A stretch of 64,000 nt of DNA from Anseranas semipalmata. Its lineage: Eukaryota > Chordata > Aves > Anseriformes > Anseranatidae. The position numbers and the translations under genes are program-made. The stretch is taken from positions 62,001-126,000 of the forward strand of contig VXAA01002203.1 of the NCBI GenBank assembly GCA_013399115.1. Direction: 5' to 3'. Under the pieces are notes generated by a model. That model had not been told where the DNA came from. It did not search any database and worked only from the letters and a program-made list of their open reading frames with translations. Below, in pieces: positions 35,930-48,054 of the stretch. How positions within the stretch are numbered: position 1 is the stretch's first letter; the number at the start of each line of letters is the position of its first letter.

Positions 35930-36500
35930 TTGGCTGTCTGAAGAGGTATTTGGGAAATCAGGTGCAGTGAGGGAAACCAGGGTCAGACACAGTCCTGGGG
36001 TGTCTGGGCAGGGCCATAGGATGAGCACGGGGGTGTGCTGAGGCTGGGACAGGGTGGGCACCTGGTTCAAGGCCTTGGCTGGGCACAGGTAGGGCAGCGG
36101 GGCCGGAGCAGCTCCCTGGTACAAGGAGCCCCCTGAGGCCACCAGGAGTCCTCTGCCCACAGCTGGTGCCAAGTTGGCCCCAAGCCCCACAAACATGCCA
36201 GTGGGGAGACGTGGTCAAGGCCCCAGCAGCAAGAACAATGCTCATCACTGCTCAGTACTGTCAAATGCCTCGAAGTGGAGTAGAGGGGACATCCTGGATC
36301 ATAATTCTGTGAATGGTATTTCACAGAACTAAGTTGTTTCCCCACCTTTTCATCGTTTCTTCTCTGCAGGGGATAAGAAGGCTCTGATTTTCAGTCCACC
36401 TGAGAGAAGACCCAGCTGGAGTACATGGCTGCATGGGCAGGAGACTGCCCCAGAGAGTCACGTCAGTGGGGAGCAGCTAGCTGCTGCTCTAAACAAAGAA
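35930..36500. other. GC-rich patch, origin unknown
   Basis: From about 35960 to 36230 the sequence is GC-rich and open in several minus frames (92 to 96 codons). A good acceptor (CGTTTCTTCTCTGCAG) ends at about 36369 and is followed by a plus frame of about 59 codons beginning DKKALIFSPPERRPSW, with no clear donor. No product is recognised and CpG is not concentrated, so it is not a CpG-island promoter by eye. Confidence 0.35.
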
Positions 36501-38730
36501 AAGGAGTCTTACTTAAATCTCACTTTTTTGTGTTTAGTGTACTTAGAATAGTTCTGTTGTAGAATAACTGTGGAATCAAAACCATATGGCTTCTGCCCTC
36601 GTAATCTGTGCTCAAGTGATGGGTTTTTTGCCCCAGAATTCTCAACTACAAAGACAAATCTAATGTTTCTATGTGCCACGTAGTATTTTCAGCTATTTTT
36701 CAGACTGTCAGTATTCTCAGCAAACAGATATTGTGTCGTTTCTTAAACAGACATGTATTAAATCAAGAGTGACAAATGTAATCCCCAAGTTATTTCAGAT
36801 TCTTCTATCATTCCCAACCCCGTGATATAATTTTTTTTTTTTTTTGCTGAGCATGAAAATATGAAACTAATTACATAATGCTGAAAAATATGCTAAATTA
36901 AATTAAAAACACCAGTAACAAAGGTTTCTGTGAATCTTTTTTAATTACAAAGAGCATAAACTTTTTGTCCTGAGATCTACCATGCATATTTACATTCTGC
37001 CAGCTGTTACTATTGGAGACTTAAACAGACGACACGACTTCTGTGCCGGTGGAAATACTCCCAGAAGCTGGAGGGCTATGCAAGTGACAGCTGTGCTGCC
37101 CAGCAGGCAGGCAGAACTACCTCCCCACCAAGCTGTGCTGCACCAGGAGGTATGCCTTCTCCCGGTCTCTGGGTGTGCAGAGCTTATGGCGTGTAGGAGT
37201 GGCTCACCCCTGTTATCTACCCATTGAATTTAGTGAGATGGAAGTCCTAAATGAGTGTTATTTGGTAAGGGCACGATCAGCAAAACCTGTCTCTGAATGA
37301 GCACAGCCTCGTGAAGTGAGTACATTCATCAAGGAGCTTTCTGTGTCTCTGTGGATAAGTCCCCCTGGGTGCAACTCCTCTTCTTAAATCGATCCTGCAC
37401 ACCTCACACCAGTATGAACTTGGCCCCTGGTCAGGGTAGTGTTTAGCCATGAAGCACAGATTTCTACATCTGCAACTGAGCACAGACTCTGTCCCATGGG
37501 TTGGTGAAATCATCACATTCCAGACAAGTTTTTAGATCATTTCTCTTCAAGGGTTTAACTTACTTGGCATCTCAGCAGCTAGAAATGGTTTTTCTTTTTT
37601 TCTTTTTTTCTTTTTTTTTTTTGGGGGNAGGTTAATCACTGCCATCATTTAGCCAGCATGATATCATTTAGACTAGAATCTCATCTATTGCACCATCATG
37701 CCTCCAGAGTAATTCTAAATGGGCTCAAAGAGGCTTAGAATTGAGCAAAAGCATGTGCATGTGAGAATGTTTATATATATTTTGATGAACAAGTGTTTAA
37801 ATCATACCGGAATTCAATTCTCCTGTTTGCATTCTTAATGTAGCTGGTAGATGCAGTATGTAATCAGAATTTTATTTCAGGTTTTGCTTTGATCTATATA
37901 TTCCTTTTCCTGAAAATTAGATCAAAGCCTGAAGTATCAGAAACAAATCTGAAAAAAAATATATAGAAAAGGTGGGCTGATTTCATTAAGATTTTTCCAT
38001 TATTGTTTCTATAGTCAATGTATTTGAAGAGATGGGGAAATGTGGTATGCATACACAAAAAATGTATAGGTCCAAGTTATTACTAATTATGGGTAAAATC
38101 TGGGTCATGAGGCTCAGGAAAACGGCAAAACATAAGACCTTTTATTTCATTTTATGAGTAACATGTTGTACTTTCTGTTAACTCCAAAAGAAAACAAATA
38201 CTGTTTTCCTGCAGAAATCTTGATGGAATGGAAAAACAATGGAGGGATGATCAGAAAAGCAAACGAATTCCACCAAGTGGATGTTGATTTTACCTCTCTC
38301 TGAACTGTGTCCAGGAATTAAATAACTGAACCATGATGTTATAGCAAGTAGCTGGAACTCCTTAGAGCTAGATATAATCATCTTTGTTTCCACGCATTTT
38401 CTAACCTACAGTCACAAATTAGAATGAATGAGTAAATGCAATTTTTTGTAGCAATTGGTTTGTTATTTTTTTCTAACAATACTTGCAGTCCATGGTCTGT
38501 GAACTCTGGGGACCTGTGGGTTATTTCTAGGGTTTCCGAGATAAGGAGTTAAGGATGAACGATCCTCAGTCAAAAGTTTTATATTCTGTCAACATCCCCG
38601 GGGAAATTTCTGGGGGATCCTGAAGCTGCACCCAGTAGAACCATAGTTCTCCATTTTATGCTACTCCAGAATGAATGTATCTCAGAAAAGCCACGAGAAA
38701 TAAATATCAAAGTGTGTTTGCATATTTCCT
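36501..38730. other. AT-rich unique DNA, no gene seen
   Basis: A poly-T tract at about 36831-36845 and a T-rich run at 37590-37622 next to an ambiguous base at 37628 were noted. A GC-richer stretch at 37040-37210 has an 81-codon plus frame without recognisable features. Confidence 0.5.
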
Positions 38731-38734
38731 TTTT

Positions 38735-39070
38735 CTAAGGAACAGCACTCAGATCAACACGCTCAGCCCTAGGGCAGGTTTGTATGGGGGTACAAAATAC
38801 TGAAGTCCCCACACAACCCCTGCACGCTGCCTTCTGCTTGCCAGCAGTGGGCTGCATACCCCTGCTGCATGTGCTGCCAGCTCCTCTGCTCAGCCAGGGT
38901 GCAGCCCAGGGGCTTCCATGGGACCCTGGCTCCTTTCTCAGGCCCTCACAGCCCTGCTGCAGCCGGTGCCACTGGGGCTCCCTCCCAAGCCCAGCATCCC
39001 CCGACCTCCAGTGTCCTTCCCCTTCCAGCACACTGGAGAGCAGAAGGTTTCAGCCTGCTGGATGTTGAGA
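38735..39070. other. GC-rich patch open on both strands
   Basis: Both strands stay open here for about 95 codons, which in GC-rich DNA is expected without selection. The peptides (P/S/Q-rich on plus, G/R/W-rich on minus) match nothing I recognise. No splice or start context favours either strand. Confidence 0.35.
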
Positions 39071-40249
39071 TGGGAGTTCATGTGCTAAGAAGACAGTAGG
39101 TTAATTGGGATGCAGTTCCCGCTCTGTTGATATACATGTCACAGGAATGCCAGCTGTGGAGGAGAAACCCTCTTGTACTGCATGTGTCCGCAGCATATGA
39201 CTTCTGTATTTCACTGCAGCTTGAAGCTGTGTGGCCTGGCCAAATGTCAGAGCAGAGAGAGTGTGTAAACAAATGCAGAGATGATTTTTTTTTCTCTTGC
39301 AAGGGAGAGCTGCAACAGCTGTGTTTGTATTTGCTCTGTACGCATATGACTGGGTTGCGGTGGCTAAATGTTTAGGGGGGGGTTGGGGAGGTTCTTTCTT
39401 TTGCTGTTCTTTCATTTTGTTGAATAAAGAGCAAAGAATGGTTTTGACTTCCCCTCTATACTCCTGTTGGTCATGTATTACCATTAGATTTTTTTAAACC
39501 TCTTTAAGCACTTCATCAGATATCTAAGAAAAGGTCATTATTACATCTTGCACTCTTTCCCAAAACATACGGAATTTTCACTGTTTCAAGGGGTGGGATC
39601 AATATTCTGAAAAATTTGATGCTTTCAGAGTCATCATTTCTAATACAGAAAGAGAACATACAGTTGTGCACAGCAGGATCCATGTAACACTTGTACACTG
39701 ACACTATGACTTCATTGATACCATTTTTTAATTACTTGCTTGTTATACTCTATTATCATTCCTTGATGTTGAAAGAGAAATGCATGCCACTCACATTCTG
39801 ACACAGAGAAATATGAAGCTGTTCCCAAAGGTCTTGTTTTCTATGTTTCTCATTTTTAGTGTATTGGTATTAAAACACTAAATAGAGCCTGAGAAAACAT
39901 GCCTTGCCTGAGAAAAGTAATGGAACTCCCAATTAAATGAGTCCTTTCATGGTAAACCTCAGTTTCCACAGAGGACAGTGCTGCAGAACATAACACCAGC
40001 TCAGGCCCCTGAGCTGTGTGGAAAGTCAGCTCCACAAAGCAGGGTAAAATTGAGTCAATTCAGGGGTGCATCACCTCCCTTCTCATCACACCTTTATCTT
40101 CTCTAGAGAAAAATAAGGTTTTCGTGTGCTGAGCCCCTTCATGGGAACCATGCAGCTGGCAATAATCTCCTCCGAGTAGGTTTTTTAATCACTGCCCATG
40201 CAGAAAACATTGCGGAGTGCACACACTTTTATTTTTAAAATTATGACCG

Positions 40250-40700
40250 AAACTGAACTGCAGTTGTCTTATATTATTGAAGCATTCTCATTAGAATGAC
40301 ATTTTTTCAGGCTATGTTTACTTAGTTGGTAATAACTTTTTAATTTTAGTGAAAGTTCAGACCAGATATTTGATCCCAGCTAAAAATTAAGTTCAGGAAG
40401 AGTTAGGCAGGCAAGAATAATTAATATCTGTTCCTAGAGTGCTTCTTTGAAACAGAAGTTCTGTTTTGGTAATTTTCATAGATGTTTAAAAATTGTTGTC
40501 ACTGTGAATTTTTAATTATGTGTTTGGAGAGTTTGTTGAAGGTATTTTTATTCATAACAGTTCCAAAAAAATTAATTATGAAATATTATTTCAAAGAAGT
40601 AGCATTTACAATAACATCATATTATGCATATAATTAGCTGCATGATAAGTGAATGACATAGGAACAGTAGCATCAGTTCCTTGTATTCGTTTTAGTGCCT
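40250..40700. promoter_or_regulatory. Candidate conserved noncoding element, homeodomain-rich
   Basis: This AT-rich block carries many TAATTA-type cores (for example AAGAATAATTAATATC, TTTTTAATTATG, AAATTAATTATGAAAT) and ATTATGCATATAATTAGC, which overlaps a POU-like ATGCATAT and a homeodomain AATTA. Such clusters are usual in vertebrate developmental enhancers, but AT-rich DNA also yields them by chance. No conservation data were available. Confidence 0.25.
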
Positions 40701-41664
40701 GGAAGCACTGATCAATTTTGTCCATTGCATTTTACCTAGCATTAGTACCTCTGAAGAATGTTCATAATCCAATCCAATCTAATGGAAGATAATTTAATAT
40801 AGAGATCCTTCATGAAATATTGAATCCACACAAATAAATGTGAGACTGATAACTATTTCATGCACATAAGAATGTTTCTGAAATTATGTAATATCCATTG
40901 GATCACTTTACAGAGATTATTTAACTCCTATTATTAAAAAAGGTGGATCTATTATTCCAAGGAAAAAAAAATAGTTTTTCACAGAAAACTTTATTTTTCT
41001 TTAAAGACTGAAAAACAAAAAGTGTTTCAACTAGAGGAGGGAAAATTCGATGTACTGTTTCTATGTGCAGTGAAAAAAAATGCAATATTTTGGAGGAAGA
41101 TGATCATCTCGTACAAAATTATGCTTGCAACAACATATGTGACTAGAAATTAATGATGAATTTCTTTCTTTAAAGTATAGTTACATTAGCTGAGGTTAGA
41201 AAGTTGTTTACAAGGTGGAAGTCATGGTCAACACGTGATATTCCAGAAAATCTGGCTAACAGAGTGGTGCTTAAGAGACTATTGCACAGTATTGAATTCT
41301 AGCATCTATATTTGTGATTTCTTTATTTCCTTTTTTAGAGTTTAGATTTACATACATATTGTCAAGGAGCTTATGTCAAATTTTTGTGGAAGGGATTTGT
41401 GTTGTCTGTAAGACTCTACTTAAAAGCACAAATCATTTTATTTGTGTATTTTCTTTTAGATTATAAAGCCTGGTTAATAAAACCCACAGTCTGGATGACT
41501 GATTAAATACTAACCTGCAGAGGAAATGCTTGTTTCTGCTACTAACATGGCATTTTTTAAGTGATAAAATTAATGGATGTCCACATTCCCCATATTCTGA
41601 GCTCCATACAGGGACTTTATCCATAAGACTTACTAGTCTTGATCAGTCATTATAGCTTTTCAAC

Positions 41665-41748
41665 ACTATGAGTGCTTCTCATACTCCTCTTTGGCACTGT
41701 CTTTGGCATAGTATGAGTCCTTCTCACAGTCCTCTTCGGCAGAGTAAA
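41665..41748. repeat. Two-copy 45-bp tandem duplication
   Basis: ATGAGTGCTTCTCATACTCC at 41668 recurs as ATGAGTCCTTCTCACAGTCC at 41713, a period of 45. Roughly four fifths of positions agree, so the duplication is old. No function is apparent. Confidence 0.75.
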
Positions 41749-44200
41749 TTAAACCATGCAATAGCACCTTTGATGTAACATAAATGTGACCACAAGAGGA
41801 GCCAGAGCACAAAAACTGTTGCATTACTCCCATTCTGGACTATTTTCTTCAGCAAGGTGCCAGACTGAGACATACAGTGCTGCAAATGAGGAGCTATGCT
41901 GCACTTTTGCATGGTGAGGGTGACCAAAAGGAGAGATGAGCAAGGTTCTTCGAAATGTTTTTTTATTATTATTATTTTATTTTTATTTTTCTGAGCCAGA
42001 AGCATTCCCAGCTGATGAGATAGGAGATGTGATCTACTAGGTGAGGCAAGGGACTTACAATCCCAGCCACCTGTGAACACGTTTGAAGGAGCTGTGGCAT
42101 GACTGCTGGTGGCTCACATTCCAGCCTGCTTATTTTTGTCATGCAAAGGGCTATGACGTTGTGTGATTCCTGTTAGGATCTGTTGTCTAACATGTGCTGG
42201 TAAGGCCCCAGGATGTGAGTGGCTGGACAGTAGGTTGTGCATCTGCTTCCGTGCCAAATTTGTGTAACCCTGCAGCCCAATCTGAACTTGACATAATCAG
42301 CATTTTGGTATTGTTGAACAGCGAGACAAAAATTCTCACTGGTCTTCACATTTTACCCAATGTATTTATACTGTTAAAAATATTGCAATCAAGGAAGCTT
42401 TATGGAAATTGACAAGGTGGAAGAATGGTGGTTTAGGAAGTCCCAGGGTTAGTGGGAATATGAAGATGACCCAGTACCGTCTTTGTCAGGGTTGCTTCCA
42501 TGGTTTGCATCGCTGCTTCTGCTCTTCAGCTGGGGAGGAGCTTCCATGATTAAAGCACTTCATTTTGCCTTGCTAGCATAGCCAGCCAAGCAGAGATTCT
42601 TTCGTAACATTCAAATGATTTACAGCAGCAGCAGCTATGACTACAACTGGACTAAATCCAGAAACCAGCTCTTAAACCACCCAATATAAACCGCAGCCAA
42701 ATTCCACATACCACTTAGAAAGTTCACACAACATAGTGATCATCCAAGTGCTTAACTTGAGTGTTCCGATACTGACAAATATATTCAGTTATTCCTTTTT
42801 AATTTGCTGCAAAGTCTTGGCAGAGCTTGAAATATGTTCACTTCCAGACTCAGAATCACTACAGCCTGGGGTAGGCAGCAGATTAGGCTCTGTTCACACG
42901 ATACCTTTCAACACCATCTGTATTTTTCCTTGGGTTGTGAAGATCTAACTTGACTATAGTCTGAGAATAGCCTGTTGTTTTTAAGTTTTAAAGTGCTGTT
43001 TATTATGTTTGGAGTAAGACAGATTCTCTGCCCTTATTTCACTGTTTTCATAACTTAAATATATATATATTATTGCTACTGATACAAAAATACCTTCATC
43101 AGAATTTCACTATAGATAAAGCCTGAACTTTTAATTCATTGATTTCCTGACAATTTTCTTAAGCTAGAAGCACAAGATGTGTCTTGTGCAATGCTCATGT
43201 CTTGCAATTACATAGAGCTCCGAGGCTGTGATATGCACCAGTTGCTCTGCAGGAGTACTCACAATAGCTGTTCAAGACCTGTTCTTCACTTTCAATTTCT
43301 AAGAAGGGCTTTTTTATTATTTTCATGTCTTATAGTCCATGAAGTACAGTCTCTGATTCAATGTACAAAGCCCTATTCGTTTCAAACTGGCTCTGTGCAT
43401 TAGACTATTTTAAAATGGAAAAAGAGATAATTTTAGTCAAATCATTATAATTTAAGAGCTTTTGTATCACAGCTGATCCAAAGGCACCATTACATCTTTA
43501 TATTTGTGAAGATAGGAGGAGACGACTCTGCTATGGAGTAGTGTGCTTGTGAACTAGTGTGTTTAAATATTAACTCAGATATAACCATCTAACTAAACAG
43601 TCAACAAAAACACAACATGAGCATCTCATTGTTCTTTTTTACTGCACAGCTAATGGAGATTGTCCACTTATATAGATTTACAAGTCTCATTTAAGAAGAA
43701 CCCTGTGTGGTATATTACCTTTGGAGTCATGTATTAAGGGCTATGCAGATGTGACGCAATGGTAGGTTGTGATTGAGGGGCCTGTTAGAATACAACAAAC
43801 TTGGGGAACGTCATGTATTGTTGCACATCTATTTACATAGTTACATATATATAGATATATATGTATTTATGGTTTCAAAAAAAAAAAAAAGCCATCTTCT
43901 TAATTTCTTGGTAAGAAACCATTAAAGCTTGATAAAGGCCATTAAAGTTAAGAGAAGCTATTGAAATGGCAGGGATTTGCTAAAATATCAAGCAGCTTCC
44001 TGATCTGGTTTCCTAAATGGCAACAATTGCATGCTGAGCTATTTCGAAAATTGGGCCCTATTACATAAGATCTACACCTCCAGGCTGTAGGGGTCTTTGC
44101 AGGTTTACTCCGTGCAGTAGGTGAGCACAGAGATGCTGACATTTATTTCCAAAGTCATGCGATTCACTTCAGAGATGTGAAAGGCAAGACACCTCTGCTG

Positions 44201-44368
44201 AGTCACAAAATGGTAGAAGCTGGAGGGGGCTTCTGGAGATCACCTGGTCCAACCTCCTGCTCAGAAGACGGACACTTACAGCAGACCGCTCAAGGCCACG
44301 CACAGTCAAGTTTTGAATATCTCCAAAGATGGAGACCCCAGAACCTCTCTGGGCAGCCTGTTCACTGA
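44201..44368 (-). mobile_element. CR1 LINE 3' fragment, older subfamily
   Basis: The plus strand reads AGTCACAAAATGGTAGAAGC, then TTCTGGAGATCACCTGGTCC, then AAGATGGAGACCCCAGAACC and CTCTCTGGGCAGCCTGTTC, the familiar reverse complement of a CR1 3' region. It lacks the two-unit tail of copy A and differs from copies A and B, so it belongs to another, older subfamily. No ORF2 part remains. Confidence 0.85.
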
Positions 44369-46010
44369 TCTGTGTGTCCGCTATAAGCTTTATTCAGAAT
44401 AGAGGTTTCACTGATGTCACTAGTGTATTTACTTCTAGTCCCCATGGACCTAAGACAGAAAAAGTCATCTGAGATAACAAACAGCCAGCTAGAGAAAATG
44501 GAGTAGTGTTCAGTCATACATATTAATACCAAAACATGGGAAGCAATTTGTAATATTAAATACTTAAAATTAGAAAGGTATTTTTAGAGGCTGGGTGGAA
44601 AGGTGCCTTTATATTAAATAAATGCAAACTACATATTTACTATCATTGCATTTTGCTGACAGTTGCATTATAGTTCATCTATATCACAGATAATTTCTGA
44701 TGTTCTGTATCTTTTCAAATGTATTTCATCCCCAGTCCAGCTGGTTCTTGATTTGAGATATACAAGGCAAAACAGCAAACTCGTTTTTTACTAAGTGTAT
44801 AATATGCTGTCTCAACATTTAGTTTGATTCTAAATCTTCAGCTTTTATGGTTATCAAAACAATTTTCTGGACAGGACAAGTGGAAATGTTGTTAAACACA
44901 CTGTCTTTAAAAGCTTTTCAAAACCTATTTTCTCTGTTATCACAGTCTTGGAATTTGATAGTGTTTTGCAACAACAGCAACTAAACTCTACCCATATTTC
45001 TTGGCCCTGTAAAGGAAAGCTTCACAGCTCGTCACTATAAGTCGTCATAACAACAGCTTAGTAGAAAATACCTGCTTTCCTCCTAGATATGTAGTGCTTA
45101 TTGATTTAAAATGTAGTCATTTTCAGAAGTCATTAAGATTGAGATTCTGTCTTTTGTTTCGGCTTTTAAAGTCAATTTCTTGTGTCAATTTTTACAGTCA
45201 GCTCCAGGTACAGCCAGCTACTTTTAATAAAGCTATTTTTAAATGAAATTAAAACAAAATATTACACAGTATGAATGACGAAAAGTTAATCCCTTTTGAA
45301 TAATCTTTTTTTCTTGTAAATCAGAAAAAAAAAAGAATAAATCCCTGAATATTTTTTCATGAAAAACTGTGTGTGAAAGAGAGCTGACATATTCTGGTGA
45401 AAGAAAAAAAAAAAAAAAAGATATAAAATACTGAGATGGCTAAGCTGGGTAAAAACTCCTGCTAATATTTTCTAAATCTGAAAAGAGAATTACATTGTTA
45501 GAGAGACTGACTCACCTTTTTAGTGGTAAGACATAAAAATGGTATCTAAATCCATTCCAGCTGGAGATATACCTGAATGTATATACCCATATCTGGACTG
45601 CTGTTCACAGTACAAATGACTCTGCAATAAGAAAACAATTTCCACATGAAACATTTTCAATTTTACTAAAAATAGGATCAACACTCTGTCTTCTGTTCGA
45701 CTATTGCAGCTCCTTGTAAAATGTCTGCTGATATCTGCAGAGCTGAGCTCTCAGGAACAGAGAGCAGCAACATAACAAAAGCAGAAGCGATCGCATAAGT
45801 CACACTCACTAAACCCAGATAGCAGGAGTTTCAGTACAATTGTATTTCAACCTAAATTTTCAGCTCTCAAGGGGGAAATCCAAAGTTTTGGAGCATGTCT
45901 TTACGGGGGCATAGTCATCAAACTCAGCTTTTACACCTGAAGTTTCAGTGCTCATGTCCAATGTAATCATTTATGGCCAATTGCTATTTCTTTAAACATC
46001 CTGGAAGGTC

Positions 46011-46079
46011 TTCTTATTCTTATTCTTATTCTTATTCTTATTCTTATTCTTCTTTTCTTTCTTTTTTTTTTTTTTTTTT
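46011..46079. repeat. (TTCTTA)n hexanucleotide array plus poly-T
   Basis: About seven TTCTTA units (46011-46052) run into a TTCTTTTC stretch and an 18-base T-run. Ordinary microsatellite. Confidence 0.92.
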
Positions 46080-47998
46080 GTCAGCTTTAGTATATGGTGA
46101 GGAGTCAAACCTAATTTTTCTCACAGCTCCTGCATGCCAGTAGTTTGCAGTTAGAAGAGCTATTGGACTGAATCATTATGCTATTTCCAACATCAAAAAG
46201 TAGAAAGTGCTGTAGGGGATCTTCTCTTCTGTAAACAGGTGGCAAACGTTTCTGAATAATACAAAATAGAGTACTTCAGCAGCACAGAGTACTACAGAGT
46301 TTCATGGTCATTGTTGTGTTTTATGCTGGTAGTTGTATTTCATGGCAATTGCTTGCAAAATTTATCAGAATTTGGAATGAAAGAGGAACTTGAGTTGCAC
46401 ATGACCTCATGTTGCCAGTTACATGTAAACTTCTATAAACAATTTTGGCAGGTGTTGGCAACTCTGTTTTGTTGGCATTTTTAGAGCTTTCATACGAATT
46501 CTGGTACTTCAGAGCTGCAGCTGGCAGAGGGCCACAGCAGTATCAGGAATTTGTGATGCTCTGTGCTTGTCTGTGCATGTACGTGTGTGTGCAAGCGATT
46601 GGAGCTCCCGATAGCACGAGTCTGCTCCTGTAGGTTTCAGCAGAGCTCCAGCACAGCGCCACTGTCGACTGCAAGGGCACATGAAGTGACCTCTGCCCAG
46701 CTGTGTCCTCTCTTTTCCCCAGAGCTTTCCACCTCTGTGTGGCAGGGGGTGCAGACATGGGGGCGTACAAATGATGGAGACCAACTTGAGCAGCTGGGGC
46801 AGAAACACCTGAGAATTTTCTGGAGCTCATTCATGTGGACCACCTCTGACAGAATCCCACCTGCCAATGTCCATCTGGAAAAGAAGTAATGTAGTCTAAG
46901 TTTTACAGAACAGAATCATGCCTGTCTCTAAAAATACTGGTCCTTGGCCTCATCTCAGGGATTGCTACTAGGAAAGATGTCAAAGACTGAAAAGTTCTCT
47001 GGAATATATGGGCTATATTAGCCATTAGGAGTTAAATAAATACTTAAGAAAACAAGATATTGAAATGTAAAATGCACATCTTCTATACCTAAGACCGTCT
47101 GTGCACCAATAACAACTTCCAGTTCCTTGGTATCTATGTAGGCCCTTCAAAACGTGTACGTGCACATTCACCTTTGCTCAAGCTTGGGGAGGGGTGAGGG
47201 AGAGAGGGAGAGGTTGGGATGAAAGCGGGTCATGGGGGAAGTAGAAATGTTGTTATTCCTTTTGCAGGCACATTTTAGGTGCCTTTAGTATATCAACCAA
47301 CAATTTTTAATTTGGCTCCAATATTATAAATTCATTTTCACTTAAAAACAAACAAACAAAAGGTTGAAACTAGTTTTCTTGTCATTGCGTATCAAATAAA
47401 TCTCAGGTGCTGGCTTGAGCAAGCAGAATTGAGGATTTCAGAAGTTTTTGCATCAGGACAGGACATGAAGGGAAATGTGCTATGCAGTATGCTGCTGCAC
47501 TTTAACAAGGAAAGGAAGAAGGAACTGTCTCAAAAAAAAAAAATCTGATTGTCCCAATTGTAGTTTTTAAAACACTGAGCATTGTTCCCCTAATGCCAAT
47601 AATTGAATATATAAATTGTCACTATTTTGTAAGATTGCACTAATTATGTATTACCTTTTATGTATTACTGAAAATATATATTGAGATCTCATGATAAGTT
47701 TTTTGAGGTATTTATTATCCAAACATGCATATAGATACCTGATTTCTTTAACATTTTCAAAAGTACTAAGATGGCAGTTTTTGTATTCACATGCTTATGT
47801 ACGTTTGTAAGTGCAGTGACACAAACTGTGCCTGTAAATAATTACAAGTATAAGGGTTTAAACCTACGTAGCATTGTTGAAAAAAAAATACGGAAAACAG
47901 TCATGTTTCTATGGGGTGGCACCATGAAAAAATCTTGCTCTTAAAGTTCTACTATTTTGAGTGTTGTTTTTTTTCTTCTTTTCATTATTATTTTGCAG

Positions 47999-48054
47999 AA
48001 AACAGACAGACAAGTGAAGTTACTGGAGAAAAAAATAAACAAGAGATAGAAGAG
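47999..48054 (+). other. Candidate 56-bp coding exon
   Basis: A very strong acceptor (TTCTTCTTTTCATTATTATT then TTGCAG) ends at 47998 and the donor GAG followed by GTAAAA follows 48054. Only one frame is open. It reads NRQTSEVTGEKNKQEIEE after two bases that would complete an upstream codon, and ends on a codon boundary. The K/E-rich peptide looks coiled-coil-like, but I do not recognise a protein. If spliced to the interval at 53034 in frame, the reading would end after two codons. Signal pairs of this size also occur by chance. Confidence 0.2.

Larger units (their letters stand above)
39071..44200. other. AT-rich unique DNA, partly resembling conserved noncoding DNA
   Basis: There are no genes or transposons here. 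The segment 40250-40700 is rich in homeodomain- and POU-type strings and is listed separately. A 45-bp tandem duplication is at 41665-41748 and an ATT-rich run at 41960-41990. Confidence 0.5.

Noticed and set aside
38735..39070. Opposed 94- and 98-codon frames
   Set aside because: Both strands open equally in GC-rich DNA, so there is no evidence that either codes.
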